Part shown: piece after piece, positions 1 through 7,340 of the stretch
Numbering within the stretch: position 1 is the first letter of the stretch
Layout: each line of letters opens with the position of its first letter
Assembly: GCA_017509755.1 (NCBI GenBank)
Contig: JAFWOY010000004.1
Location: 1 to 64,000, forward strand
Source of the DNA: Bacteroidales bacterium
Lineage (GTDB): Bacteria; Bacteroidota; Bacteroidia; Bacteroidales; UBA932
Reading direction: 5' to 3'
DNA length: 64,000 nucleotides
Program-made: the position numbers and the translations under genes
Notes under the pieces: generated by a model
Databases searched by the model: none
Seen by the model: only the letters and a program-made list of their open reading frames with translations
Told to the model about the DNA's origin: nothing

Positions 1-182
1 AGCATCATTGTAACGTCTTGGTTGTGTCTCCATTTTTAGTCCTACATTAAGTTTACATTACCGACCCGCGGACCGTAAACCTATATCAGGACAAGTCAAC
101 AATCCGCAAGTATCGACTCCCCCCCTCCATCTTCCGCGAGCCGGGCAAAACCATCCACCAGCACCCACAAACCTCATATCCA
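1..182. other. Non-coding stretch before the repeat array
   Basis: No reading frame with a recognisable product is seen here. The first 60 bases are AT-rich and the rest becomes C-rich. Bases 136-144 (GCGAGCCGG) already match the right arm of the hairpins in the array that follows, so a decayed or partial repeat copy probably begins near 131. The matching left arm would lie outside the canonical unit. Whatever gene lies upstream is outside the window. Confidence 0.4.
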
Positions 183-727
183 CCGGCTCGCACCCACTGT
201 AAACACCTCCGAGCCGGTCGACCCGGCGCAGAAGCTTACTCTATCGGCGTTTCATCCGGCTCGCAACCATCGTGGTCCTCCGCGAGCCGGATCACCTAGC
301 GTGGAAGTGCCTTCAACGCTATTCCCGCCGGCTCGCACCAACTGTAAACACCTCCGAGCCGGTCGACCCGGCGCGGAAGCTTACTCTATCGGCGTTTCAT
401 CCGGCTCGCAACTATCGTAGTCCTCCGCGAGCCGGATCACCTAGCGTAGAAGTGCCTTCAAACGCTATTTCCACCGGCTCGCACCCACTGTAAACACCTC
501 CGAGCCGGTCGACCCGGCGCGGAAGCTTACTCTATCGGCGTTTCATCCGGCTCGCAACCATCGTGGTCCTCCGCGAGCCGGATCACCTAGCGTGGAAGTG
601 CCTTCAAACGCTATTCCCGCCGGCTCGCACCCACTGTAAACACCTCCGAGCCGGTCGACCCGGCACGGAAGCTTACTCTATCGGCGTTTCTTCCGGCTCG
701 CAACCATCGTGGTCCTCCGCGAGCCGG
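183..727. repeat. Tandem array of about 3.7 units of a 146-bp double-hairpin repeat
   Basis: Units begin at 183, 328, 474 and 620 (periods 145, 146, 146). The last is cut after its second hairpin near 727. Each unit contains two inverted repeats that share the arm CCGGCTCG/CGAGCCGG. The first has a loop of about 19 nt. The second has an 11-bp stem (ATCCGGCTCGC with GCGAGCCGGAT) around a 17-nt loop. Inside that loop a small inner stem, ACCA-TCG-TGGT, becomes ACTA-TCG-TAGT in the second unit: two changes that keep pairing. Short open frames cross the units but contain only translated repeat. Units abut without unique spacers, so this is not CRISPR. Function is unknown; a structured RNA, a protein-binding array or a selfish minisatellite are all possible. 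Confidence 0.9.
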
Positions 728-843
728 GCGGCGACTGCGCCATGCTGGGAATTTGTAGTCAGATGATTCCGACGATGGGTATCAGACGAAAACAATCGTA
801 AGGTGATTGAGATACGCCATTTCGGGGAGCTTAAGGGACCCAG

Positions 844-1617
844 TCACTTTCGCACATCAAGAAGGATCGGATAGTGGTCGCTCATCTTTGCGCAACCGTA
901 GCCGTCGGTGATCATGCGGTAGTGAAGCGGGGTAAGGCCTTGCAGGAAGAAATGGTCGATGGCGCCGTGGCTCTGGGTGGGACGGGTGAAGTTGGCGAAA
1001 GTGTCATCTTCGGGAATGCCGAGCAGGTCGCGGGCTGACTGCATCTGAAGATCGGATTTCTGCAGGGCCCCCAGGCCCACGTTCCAGTCGCCACAAGCTA
1101 CAGCGCAGCCTGTCAGCTGGGCATTGACCTGTTCGACCGTGCGGAGCATGATCTCCCGATCCCAACTGGAGTGGACGTTGATGATCCGGATGCCTTCCAC
1201 GGTGCAGGCCTCCCATCGCACGGCGAGGGAATGGCTCTTGTATTTGAGGCCTTTCCGGACAAAAATGGGATGGCTGATGTTGACGCCGGAGACGCGCCGG
1301 TATCCGCGCGGGACATAGCGCGTAGCCGGAAAAAGCATCTCCTGGAAACAGATGATATCGGGATCCACGTCGAGGATCATCCGCTCCATGGCTGCCATCC
1401 GCGTCCGCCAGTACACATCGCTGTCGGCATCACGGTCCCGCGTCCAGGTGCGCACATTGAACGAGAGGATCCGCAACGCGGCGCGGGCACTGTCTTGGGC
1501 ACCCGGCACAGTTGTCTGGGCGCTCTGCACAGGATCTTGGGCACCTGGGGATCCATCAGGCACCCTTGCAGGAAAAGCAGCCGGGAGCAGGAGAAGAAGG
1601 AGAAGTAAGAAGCGCAA
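844..1617 (-). CDS. Secreted endonuclease/exonuclease/phosphatase family protein
   Basis: 257-residue member of the EEP (DNase I-like metal-dependent phosphoesterase) fold. Family landmarks are visible in order: N54 in LSFNVRTW, E93 in CFQEM, H149 in NVHSS, D177 and N179 in GDWNVG, D221 in DHFF, and the terminal SDHYP motif at 246-250 with the catalytic histidine. A very leucine-rich N-terminus (residues 3-11) indicates export. It is followed by a low-complexity linker with two PGAQD copies. The predicted start is TTG, nine bases after the stop of the upstream amidohydrolase gene, with no in-frame ATG between, so the two are probably co-transcribed. The fold is clear, but the substrate (nucleic acid, phosphoinositide or sphingolipid type) cannot be told from the sequence. 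Confidence 0.85.
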   Translation of the reverse strand: MRFLLLLLLLLPAAFPARVPDGSPGAQDPVQSAQTTVPGAQDSARAALRILSFNVRTWTRDRDADSDVYWRTRMAAMERMILDVDPDIICFQEMLFPATRYVPRGYRRVSGVNISHPIFVRKGLKYKSHSLAVRWEACTVEGIRIINVHSSWDREIMLRTVEQVNAQLTGCAVACGDWNVGLGALQKSDLQMQSARDLLGIPEDDTFANFTRPTQSHGAIDHFFLQGLTPLHYRMITDGYGCAKMSDHYPILLDVRK

Positions 1618-1626
1618 AGGAATGGT

Positions 1627-2736
1627 TTATTTTATCTTTCGGGCAGAAAGGAGCCGAACGGCATTGTCGTGATAAATCTTGCGGAGGACCTCGTCAGAGA
1701 GGCCGATGCCTTGCATCGGCCAATGGTAGGACTGTTCATCCAGGTAGAAATGTTCATCTTCGGTCTCCAGAATACGCCACTGCGCATGGTACATGGACGG
1801 ATCCGGGTCATTGTCGGTTCCAAACAGAATCCGATCCTGGTACTTCTCGTAGAAGCGTCTGGTCGCACGCGGAGTCACGCAGGTTTCCTGATGACGGGCG
1901 GAGATGTCGATCCAGAGATTGGGGTGGCTGTCGAGGATCTTCCCGAGCCTTGCATAGTCATGGTTGATGTTGAGCAGATGGCAGGCGATGAAGGTCGTAT
2001 TCGGATGACGCTCCACGCATTCCACAAAGGCATCCACCACGCCGTCCAGATCCAGGGTGCCGGGTACGGAGAGGTCGATCCACCAATGCTCCGCATTCAT
2101 ATAGCCGTCGTTGTGCGCATCCAGCGGTTCATACATCCAGATCGGATCGCCGCTGTGGATCGACACCGGCATGCCCAGCTCCGCGCATTTCTCGAACAAG
2201 GCATTGAACTTCGGATCGTTGAAATGCAGGCCGGCTTCGCGTCCTGTGCCGGATATCCGTTCTCCCAGTCCCTTGTCGATGAGTTCACCCACGCCGCCGG
2301 CGCCCTTGGCGAAACAACGCTCCAGTTCTTTTACGGCGCATTCCGGGAACTCAGGCTGATCCCACTTCGTCATATCGAATCCGCACCACAGTTCGAACTT
2401 GTCCGAGATGCCTGTAAACAGGTCATACAGGCGGTCGAACTCCTCCCCGAAGGCCTTGGTCAGGATGATGACTTTCTCGATGTTGTTTTCGTCCAGGGTT
2501 TTCGCCCATTGACGGATGCCGGCCTCATCGTTGCGGTAGGCATGCGAATGCATGTCGATGACAGAAAATCTGGCGGCCGCAGGATGGTGTTCCTCCATCA
2601 CGAAGACCGAAACCGGATCGTATGTTTTCAGCGTGAGCGCACCCATGGCATCTTCGGGTGCCGCGTTTTTCGGACCGTTGCAGCCCACGGCAATCAGCAG
2701 GCAGGCAATCCATACGAGAGAAAGGGAATGTTTCAT
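1627..2736 (-). CDS. Amidohydrolase-family (Amidohydro_2) lipoprotein
   Basis: 369 residues. The signal peptide ends in a lipobox (IAVGC, Cys19), so a membrane-anchored lipoprotein is expected. The body is a metal-dependent TIM-barrel hydrolase: HSH at 63-65 (the HxH strand-1 metal motif), a histidine in SIHSGD around 178, another in ACHLLN around 240, and the late aspartate in LFGTDND around 313. These fit the amidohydrolase-2 (ACMSD/decarboxylase-like) branch. The true reaction, hydrolytic or decarboxylating, is not determined. A weak -7-like box (TATCTTTA) lies on this strand at 2750-2757. The EEP gene follows nine bases downstream. Confidence 0.85.
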   Translation of the reverse strand: MKHSLSLVWIACLLIAVGCNGPKNAAPEDAMGALTLKTYDPVSVFVMEEHHPAAARFSVIDMHSHAYRNDEAGIRQWAKTLDENNIEKVIILTKAFGEEFDRLYDLFTGISDKFELWCGFDMTKWDQPEFPECAVKELERCFAKGAGGVGELIDKGLGERISGTGREAGLHFNDPKFNALFEKCAELGMPVSIHSGDPIWMYEPLDAHNDGYMNAEHWWIDLSVPGTLDLDGVVDAFVECVERHPNTTFIACHLLNINHDYARLGKILDSHPNLWIDISARHQETCVTPRATRRFYEKYQDRILFGTDNDPDPSMYHAQWRILETEDEHFYLDEQSYHWPMQGIGLSDEVLRKIYHDNAVRLLSARKIK

Positions 2737-2761
2737 GGTTGTATGAGGCTAAAGATAAAAA

Positions 2762-3526
2762 TCAGAACGCTTTGAGACGACCGTCCGCGACGGTGAAATG
2801 GATGTCGAGACCGGCGTAGGAAAAGCCGTAGATGCGGCCGGGAGCGGCATGGGTTGCGTGGTATGCCGGCCGCGGGTCCTGGGCAAGAATTTCGCGCAGG
2901 GCCGACAGTTGCGACGGGGAGAGCCTGTCCGCCAGTTCCGGTGCCAGTTCCACCTCGAGAAGCTGCTGCGCATGCGCACCGACAAAACCGTCGGCAGCTT
3001 CCGGATGGGCGTCCACGCCAGGCAGATAGGGCTTGATGTCGTAGATCGGTGTCCCGTCCATCAGGTCAGCGCCGCTGACGATGAGCACGCGGCCGTTTGC
3101 GCCGTCGTCCTCGATGGATTCAAGCCGCACCGACGACAGTCCGATCGGATTCGGCCGGAAAGGCGAACGCGTGGCAAACACCCCCATCCGCACATTCCCG
3201 CCCAGCCGCGGCGGTCTGACTGTCGGCGACCAGTGAAACTCCGACCCTCCATCGCGCGGCAGAACCCTTTCAGACCCAGCGAGGGCGCTTGGGTCTGAAA
3301 GAACCTGCCGCTCCACCAGGCCGGCCCGGGTCGGAGTTTCACTGGTCGCCGAAAAACCCCAGATGAGCCAGATATGGGAGAAACCGTCGAGGCCGCGGAG
3401 CGCTTCGGGAACGCGATACGCCGGTTCAAAAACAATCTTCGACTGCAGCGACGGCGCCAGGCCGCTTTGTCGCGGCAGGCCGAACTTCGTCGGAAAATCA
3501 TTCCGGATGCGGGCGATGACTTCCAT
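2762..3526 (-). CDS. trmO: tRNA m6t6A37 methyltransferase TrmO with an in-frame palindromic-element insertion
   Basis: 254 residues. TrmO (TsaA/YaeB) uses S-adenosylmethionine to methylate N6-threonylcarbamoyladenosine at tRNA position 37. Diagnostic family sequence is clear: FSHIWLIWGFS (49-59), VRPPRLGGN (103-111) and FATRSPFRPNPIGLSS (117-132). Between GFSAT and SPTVRPPRL, where relatives have only a few residues, about 37 extra residues (roughly 62-98) are encoded by a 130-bp palindrome (3223-3352). The frame stays open and both flanks remain conserved, so the gene appears functional rather than broken. It ends 15 bases after the upstream membrane-protein gene's stop, suggesting a shared transcript. 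Confidence 0.93.
   Translation of the reverse strand: MEVIARIRNDFPTKFGLPRQSGLAPSLQSKIVFEPAYRVPEALRGLDGFSHIWLIWGFSATSETPTRAGLVERQVLSDPSALAGSERVLPRDGGSEFHWSPTVRPPRLGGNVRMGVFATRSPFRPNPIGLSSVRLESIEDDGANGRVLIVSGADLMDGTPIYDIKPYLPGVDAHPEAADGFVGAHAQQLLEVELAPELADRLSPSQLSALREILAQDPRPAYHATHAAPGRIYGFSYAGLDIHFTVADGRLKAF
3223..3352. repeat. Palindromic element inserted in trmO (copy 1)
   Basis: Perfect 25-bp outer inverted repeat (3223-3247 with 3328-3352). Inside are a 6-bp pair (CGGCAG 3257-3262 with CTGCCG 3305-3310) and an 11-bp inner stem (TTTCAGACCCA 3268-3278 with TGGGTCTGAAA 3290-3300). The apex contains AGCGAGGGCGCTT. The same apex, the AGAACC/GAAAGAACC flanks and a TCCACCAGGCC segment recur at 8256-8370 in a different gene. 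The insert is read in frame on the minus strand as about residues 59-102 of TrmO. The outer arms include codons that appear to belong to the host gene (W-S-P). Confidence 0.9.
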
Positions 3527-3541
3527 GGACGCCTCCCTCCC

Positions 3542-3982
3542 CTAAAAGTAGCTGCGGGTTTCCACCTTGATAGCCGGATTGAGCGACGTCAATTGAGCGA
3601 CCAGCGCATCGGCCCGTGCCGGCAGCAAGCGGACATCCACGAACCGGACACCCGCCTCGTGAATATTCAGGTAGCGGAGCCTGCCTTTGCGATTGGTGAC
3701 CCGGGTAATGCGGTCGATATCCTTGACCATGATCGGGGATTTCTTGTTTTCCGGTGTAAACAGGGTTCCCTCCTCATCGTCAACCGTACATTTGACCGTG
3801 GCAAACGGCAGGTAGCTCACACAAAAAATGGCCAGCAGATAGACAAACATCCGGAACCAGAACCAGAAACCCTGCTGGATGCCAACCAAGGCGATATAAA
3901 CGGCGAAACCCACTAAGGCGGCAATCCCCAGAACCCAGCCAAGCCGGTCTGGATGCTTCACATTGGCGTACGTAGTTTTCAT
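3542..3982 (-). CDS. Small membrane protein, two TM segments and a PH-like cytosolic domain
   Basis: 146 residues, not recognised as a named family. Two hydrophobic segments (about 15-34 and 40-62) are followed by a soluble beta-rich part resembling bacterial PH-type domains: a KCTVDDEEGTLF strand pair, a DIDRITRV segment, and RYLNIHEAGVRFVDV. This layout is common in small bacterial membrane proteins of unknown role. A -7 box (TATATTTG on the minus strand, 4000-4007) lies just upstream of the start, so the gene probably heads the transcript that continues into trmO. Confidence 0.6.
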   Translation of the reverse strand: MKTTYANVKHPDRLGWVLGIAALVGFAVYIALVGIQQGFWFWFRMFVYLLAIFCVSYLPFATVKCTVDDEEGTLFTPENKKSPIMVKDIDRITRVTNRKGRLRYLNIHEAGVRFVDVRLLPARADALVAQLTSLNPAIKVETRSYF

Positions 3983-3999
3983 AAGGCTCAGATTCCCGA

Positions 4000-4024
4000 C
4001 AAATATACTAAATTAATATATTTG
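4000..4024. promoter_or_regulatory. Symmetrical divergent promoter pair
   Basis: CAAATATA at 4000-4007 and TATATTTG at 4017-4024 form a perfect 8-bp inverted repeat separated by 9 bases. Each arm is a Bacteroidota -7 box (TAnnTTTG): the minus arm reads toward the membrane-protein gene starting at 3982, the plus arm toward the gene at 4118. No convincing -33 element accompanies either. The two polymerase sites overlap, so they would compete. Confidence 0.55.
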
Positions 4025-4117
4025 TAGTTACATATCTCAGCACTTAGCTTATAGCAGGAATTCTGATTTTTTACGCATTCTTTTCGAAGAAACTGCATTT
4101 ATTGCAAAAATAATACT

Positions 4118-4396
4118 ATGAACTATACTGTAATTCTCGTCCCGTTGCTTACTATTGTCTTGCTTTCTTCTTGTAGTCTTGAAGATATGGCTGAAATCCA
4201 AAAAATTGACGGCAACGAATTACAAACAAAGTCGAACGGATCTCATATTACGCAAAGTAACAAACTCACATCTCACAGAGTTTCTGAGAAAGCCGCCAGA
4301 CTATATCTTCATTTTTTGAATGATGATGCAAACCGCACTTGGAGCGTAACACCTTTTGTTGCCGACGGTGACACCTTGTTCTATATTTTCAATTAG
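4118..4396 (+). CDS. Short lipoprotein resembling an isolated C10-protease propeptide (Spi-like)
   Basis: 92 residues with a clear lipobox (LLSSC, Cys19). The segment HRVSEKAARLYLHFLN and the final DTLFYIFN match the start of the inhibitory propeptide of C10 (streptopain-like) cysteine proteases; compare APAFYIFNR in the complete C10 enzyme at 19153-20964. The frame stops exactly where such proteins continue into GGFVI, and reading past the stop gives nothing similar. Two readings remain: a free-standing inhibitor like streptococcal Spi, which resembles the SpeB propeptide, or a truncated remnant of a C10 gene. Codon use is more AT-rich than the surroundings. A sigma-factor gene begins 57 bases downstream on the same strand. 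Confidence 0.55.
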   Translation: MNYTVILVPLLTIVLLSSCSLEDMAEIQKIDGNELQTKSNGSHITQSNKLTSHRVSEKAARLYLHFLNDDANRTWSVTPFVADGDTLFYIFN

Positions 4397-4453
4397 GCAG
4401 AACTGTGTATTATAACTTAAGTTACAGCGACCAATAGCGCATTTCCATCCTGA

Positions 4454-5035
4454 ATGATTCCGGATTCTGAAGAGAAGGAACGCGCGTTGATCGAGGCTTT
4501 GCGGAGGGGAGACAATGCCGCCAAAAGCGTGTTTTACGAGCAGTTTTACCGTTACCTGACTGCCGTATGCGCCAGATATGTGGTTTCCGATGAGGATGTC
4601 CGGGATTTGATTCAAGAAGTTTTCATCAAGATCTTCGCCAAATTCGACAGATATGAGTACCTGGGCCCCGGATCGCTACAGGCCTGGTGCCATCAACTGA
4701 CAGTCAATGAAGCGCTGATGTTCCTCAGGAGACACCGGAGGCATTCGTTTCTTCCCATCGAACTGTTTGACAGGCAAGATATTGAAGATGACGCTAGCGA
4801 AGAACCGCTGATCGATGATATCCCCATACCGGTTTTGTTGGAGATGATAAGGAAGCTTCCTGATCGGTACAGGATCGTATTCAATCTCTATGTCCTGGAA
4901 GACAAGAGCCACAAAGAAATAGCGGCTCTGCTCAACATCAGGGAGAGTAGCTCCCAGTCCAACCTGCATAGAGCGAAAAAGATTCTTTTCAAACACATAA
5001 ACGATTACCACAAAAAGCAGCCCTATGGCAGATAA
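4454..5035 (+). CDS. ECF-type RNA polymerase sigma-70 factor
   Basis: 193 residues with the two-domain layout of extracytoplasmic-function sigma factors. Region 2 lies around 29-72 (FYRYLTAVCARYVVSDEDV, then the DLIQEVFIKIF helix) and region 4 around 135-180 (LPDRYRIVFNLYVLE, then an HKEIAALL helix-turn-helix and SNLHRAKKIL). It directs polymerase to a dedicated promoter set. It overlaps the next gene by 11 bases, implying coupled expression with a membrane-anchored partner, as is common for ECF factors. Its targets are unknown; the nearby serpin and C10-like lipoprotein are candidates by position only. Confidence 0.88.
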   Translation: MIPDSEEKERALIEALRRGDNAAKSVFYEQFYRYLTAVCARYVVSDEDVRDLIQEVFIKIFAKFDRYEYLGPGSLQAWCHQLTVNEALMFLRRHRRHSFLPIELFDRQDIEDDASEEPLIDDIPIPVLLEMIRKLPDRYRIVFNLYVLEDKSHKEIAALLNIRESSSQSNLHRAKKILFKHINDYHKKQPYGR

Positions 5036-6053
5036 ATGGAAACAGACTTTCAGAGATAAGTTTGCAGACTACCAGCCTGACATCCCTGTTCCAGCTTTTC
5101 AAACCACCATGGTTCGGCGGCCCAGCGCCAAAAGCGGCTGGATTGTAGCACCTTTATCCCTGGCGGCTGTCGTACTGTCCTTTTTATTCCTTTCCAATCG
5201 ACACCGGACTGATGAGACAGTACAGCCTCATCACATCCCTGAAACAAGCGCGAAAGTCGAGATTCCCGGTTTTCCAGAATGTACCAGTTTGTTGACAGCT
5301 ATGAAGCACCGAAAAACGGATTCTCCTTCGAACCAGCTTACTGAGAACCTACAGCGTCCAGACACAGGACAGGATCAAAAGGATTCAACGCCGGCGGATA
5401 GTAAGCCTTCTGGACAAAATGTCGTCTCAAACGATGGAAACGCCGAACGTAACACGGAAAGGAATGGGAATGATCTTTTTACAACATCCTCATCGAACCA
5501 GAAGGATCATCCGTTTGAACTGCAAATCAGCGGAATGGGGTCTGCCCGTATGTCTTCCTTGTCAACCTTGGCCTCGACAGGCGTGGATAATCCCGGATAT
5601 TTGGACACACTGACAATGGTACTGTTTCCTGTACGGGCCTGCATTGCGCTTCGCTATTCGCTGACTGACAAGATAGCGATTGAAACCGGCCTCAATTATG
5701 GCATTTATGCTGCATTGGGACGGATTTCTGAGAAGGACCCAGGAAACATCTTTCACTATCACGCCATCGGCATTCCATTGAAAATCGATTATAGAATCTA
5801 TGGTTTGAACCGTTTTACAGGGTATGCAGCCTTGGGAGGAGAAGTAGCGTATGTGCTTGAGGGAGGGACAACCCGATTCGCACTGACAACGGCACTCGGT
5901 TTTGATTATCGCCTTGTCCCCCATCTCAGTTTGTTCGCTGAGCCGGGACTATCTTGGACATTTCACAAGCAAGGAATCATTCCCTACTATTATGTGAAAC
6001 ACCATCCTTTATCGTTTGACCTGTCAGTCGGTCTTCGTTTCCGTCTCAACTGA
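5025..6053 (+). CDS. Membrane-anchored protein with C-terminal outer-membrane beta-barrel-like domain
   Basis: 342 residues. A cytoplasmic N-terminal part of about 35 residues precedes a single hydrophobic segment (about 39-57, GWIVAPLSLAAVVLSFLFL). A long polar, low-complexity linker rich in Ser, Asn, Asp and Gln follows (about 60-165). The C-terminal third has alternating strands typical of porin-like beta-barrels (ALRYSLTDKIAIETGLNYG, FTGYAALGGEVAYVL, LSVGLRFRLN) and ends in an aromatic-poor RLN. This domain order is often found beside ECF sigma factors in Bacteroidota. The short cytoplasmic part could contact the sigma factor, but no recognisable anti-sigma domain is visible. It overlaps the sigma gene by 11 bases and the convergent serpin gene by 8. 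Confidence 0.65.
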   Translation: MADKWKQTFRDKFADYQPDIPVPAFQTTMVRRPSAKSGWIVAPLSLAAVVLSFLFLSNRHRTDETVQPHHIPETSAKVEIPGFPECTSLLTAMKHRKTDSPSNQLTENLQRPDTGQDQKDSTPADSKPSGQNVVSNDGNAERNTERNGNDLFTTSSSNQKDHPFELQISGMGSARMSSLSTLASTGVDNPGYLDTLTMVLFPVRACIALRYSLTDKIAIETGLNYGIYAALGRISEKDPGNIFHYHAIGIPLKIDYRIYGLNRFTGYAALGGEVAYVLEGGTTRFALTTALGFDYRLVPHLSLFAEPGLSWTFHKQGIIPYYYVKHHPLSFDLSVGLRFRLN

Positions 6054-7254
6054 TTCCTGTGTAACAACCGGCCATTAGAATCGTGCCGGTCGTCTCCTCA
6101 AGTATGAAGTACAGAAATGGATGGTCTGCCCGGAATTCCGTAAAGTGAGGAATACCTGTCGAGAGCAATGCCGCAGAGACAGCAGCGGTTTCTGTTCCCT
6201 GTTCTTTGACCGTAATGAAAGTATTCTGCTTGATGATGTCGAATCCGGGGAAATGCGCAGAAATAGCGGCAAAGTCTCCTTCCGTAAACTGAATGCCCAT
6301 TCCTTGAAGAACGCCTTTCATCTCGATTGAACAAGAAGTCTCAAAACGCGGCAGCCATAAATCCAACGAGACCCTATGTCCCCCTGCGTTGAGCAGGCTC
6401 CATTCCTCGCTGTCCAGTTGTCGTATCAACTCTCCTATGGCAATTCCTTCTTTGGGCAACAGGACCACCATACTGAACTGACCATTCTTGTAGGGAAGTT
6501 TAGCGAGTTGACAATAGTCATTCTCAGAACACAATACAGACTTTCCTTCCATTTTCATCATATCGACACATATGTCTGTCCCGGTCTCCAAACGGAAGAA
6601 ATGCTGACCTGTTTCCGACAGGAGGAACTGCTCCTCCCACTCGCCATAGAAATACAGGGCATTGAGCAGGGCTGCCCAATACGTTGTGTTTTCATCCAAA
6701 ATGTTACCGATCTTATCATCCGTCTTGTCTTTGCACCAGCGGTTAATCCGCAGGGTAGCCTGCAGGGAATTTGCCATCTCCAGATTCTCGACAAAAGCCG
6801 AATAATACTTTTGGGTCGTTTTCTTCCAAGCAGGTTCAACCGGAATCTGCTTATCAGCAAAAAAAGCGTTTGCAAAAGACAATCTGGACCCACTTTTCAT
6901 TCCTGCCAATTCCTTCATCATCAAATGCAAGTATGCGTTGACCTCGTCCATTTCATCCCGGCCATAGCCTAAGGCCTGGCAAATCTGTTCTGCGACGTCA
7001 CCTCGCGCGCCATTGAGAAGCATACCAAGCAGAAACTGCATACTGATCGGTGAAACAGCCCAACTTTCCCCCTGACTACACGCGGAAACCTGCTGGACAA
7101 GTTTAAAATCGAAACTATGGCCCGCTTGAGCGAATCCCGCCTGTTTCGTTGTCAACGAGATACTATGCAGCTCGCCATCAGCCGTTTGAAATGGATTGCA
7201 GGCAGACGGTACCAAAAAGAAGAGGAACGCTGTGAGAAAGATTCTTGTACGCAT
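6046..7254 (-). CDS. Serpin-family protease inhibitor (lipoprotein)
   Basis: 402 residues, the usual serpin length plus a signal peptide with a lipobox-like SAC (Cys19), so probably surface-anchored. Serpin landmarks include ESWAVSPISMQFLLGMLLNGA (shutter/helix B), SRLSFANAFF, LLNALYFYGEWEEQF, and the C-terminal hinge and reactive loop EQGTETAAVSAALLSTG followed by ADHPFLYFI. Counting from the hinge glutamate as P17, the P1 residue would fall near Gly or the preceding Thr/Ser. Small residues there suggest an elastase-like or papain-like target rather than a trypsin-like one. Serpins inhibit by trapping the protease after cleavage of this loop. The gene is convergent with the sigma-factor operon and lies in a more AT-rich island, which hints at acquisition. 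Confidence 0.93.
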   Translation of the reverse strand: MRTRIFLTAFLFFLVPSACNPFQTADGELHSISLTTKQAGFAQAGHSFDFKLVQQVSACSQGESWAVSPISMQFLLGMLLNGARGDVAEQICQALGYGRDEMDEVNAYLHLMMKELAGMKSGSRLSFANAFFADKQIPVEPAWKKTTQKYYSAFVENLEMANSLQATLRINRWCKDKTDDKIGNILDENTTYWAALLNALYFYGEWEEQFLLSETGQHFFRLETGTDICVDMMKMEGKSVLCSENDYCQLAKLPYKNGQFSMVVLLPKEGIAIGELIRQLDSEEWSLLNAGGHRVSLDLWLPRFETSCSIEMKGVLQGMGIQFTEGDFAAISAHFPGFDIIKQNTFITVKEQGTETAAVSAALLSTGIPHFTEFRADHPFLYFILEETTGTILMAGCYTGIS

Positions 7255-7325
7255 GGTTTGTGTGTTTTTTCCTATTCAAATGCTCTAAAAAAGAAAACAA
7301 TGCGTAAACGAAGCAAAATAACGGT

Positions 7326-7333
7326 TACCTTTG
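7326..7333 (+). promoter_or_regulatory. -7 box for the ABC-F gene
   Basis: TACCTTTG matches the Bacteroidota -7 consensus and lies seven bases before the ATG at 7341, giving a very short leader. No TTTG -33 element is seen at the usual distance. Confidence 0.6.
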
Positions 7334-7340
7334 CAATACC

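Noticed and set aside
183..727. CRISPR array
   Set aside because: The 146-bp units abut directly with no unique spacers, and no cas genes are present.
272..766. Small proteins translated across the repeat array
   Set aside because: The frames only translate the repeat, and unit length differences (145 and 146 bases) break them.
3223..3352. Intein or pseudogene in trmO
   Set aside because: The insert is far too short for an intein, has no splicing motifs, and the frame is intact with conserved flanks.
5025..6053. Classical anti-sigma factor
   Set aside because: No zinc-type or FecR-type domain is visible; only position suggests such a role.
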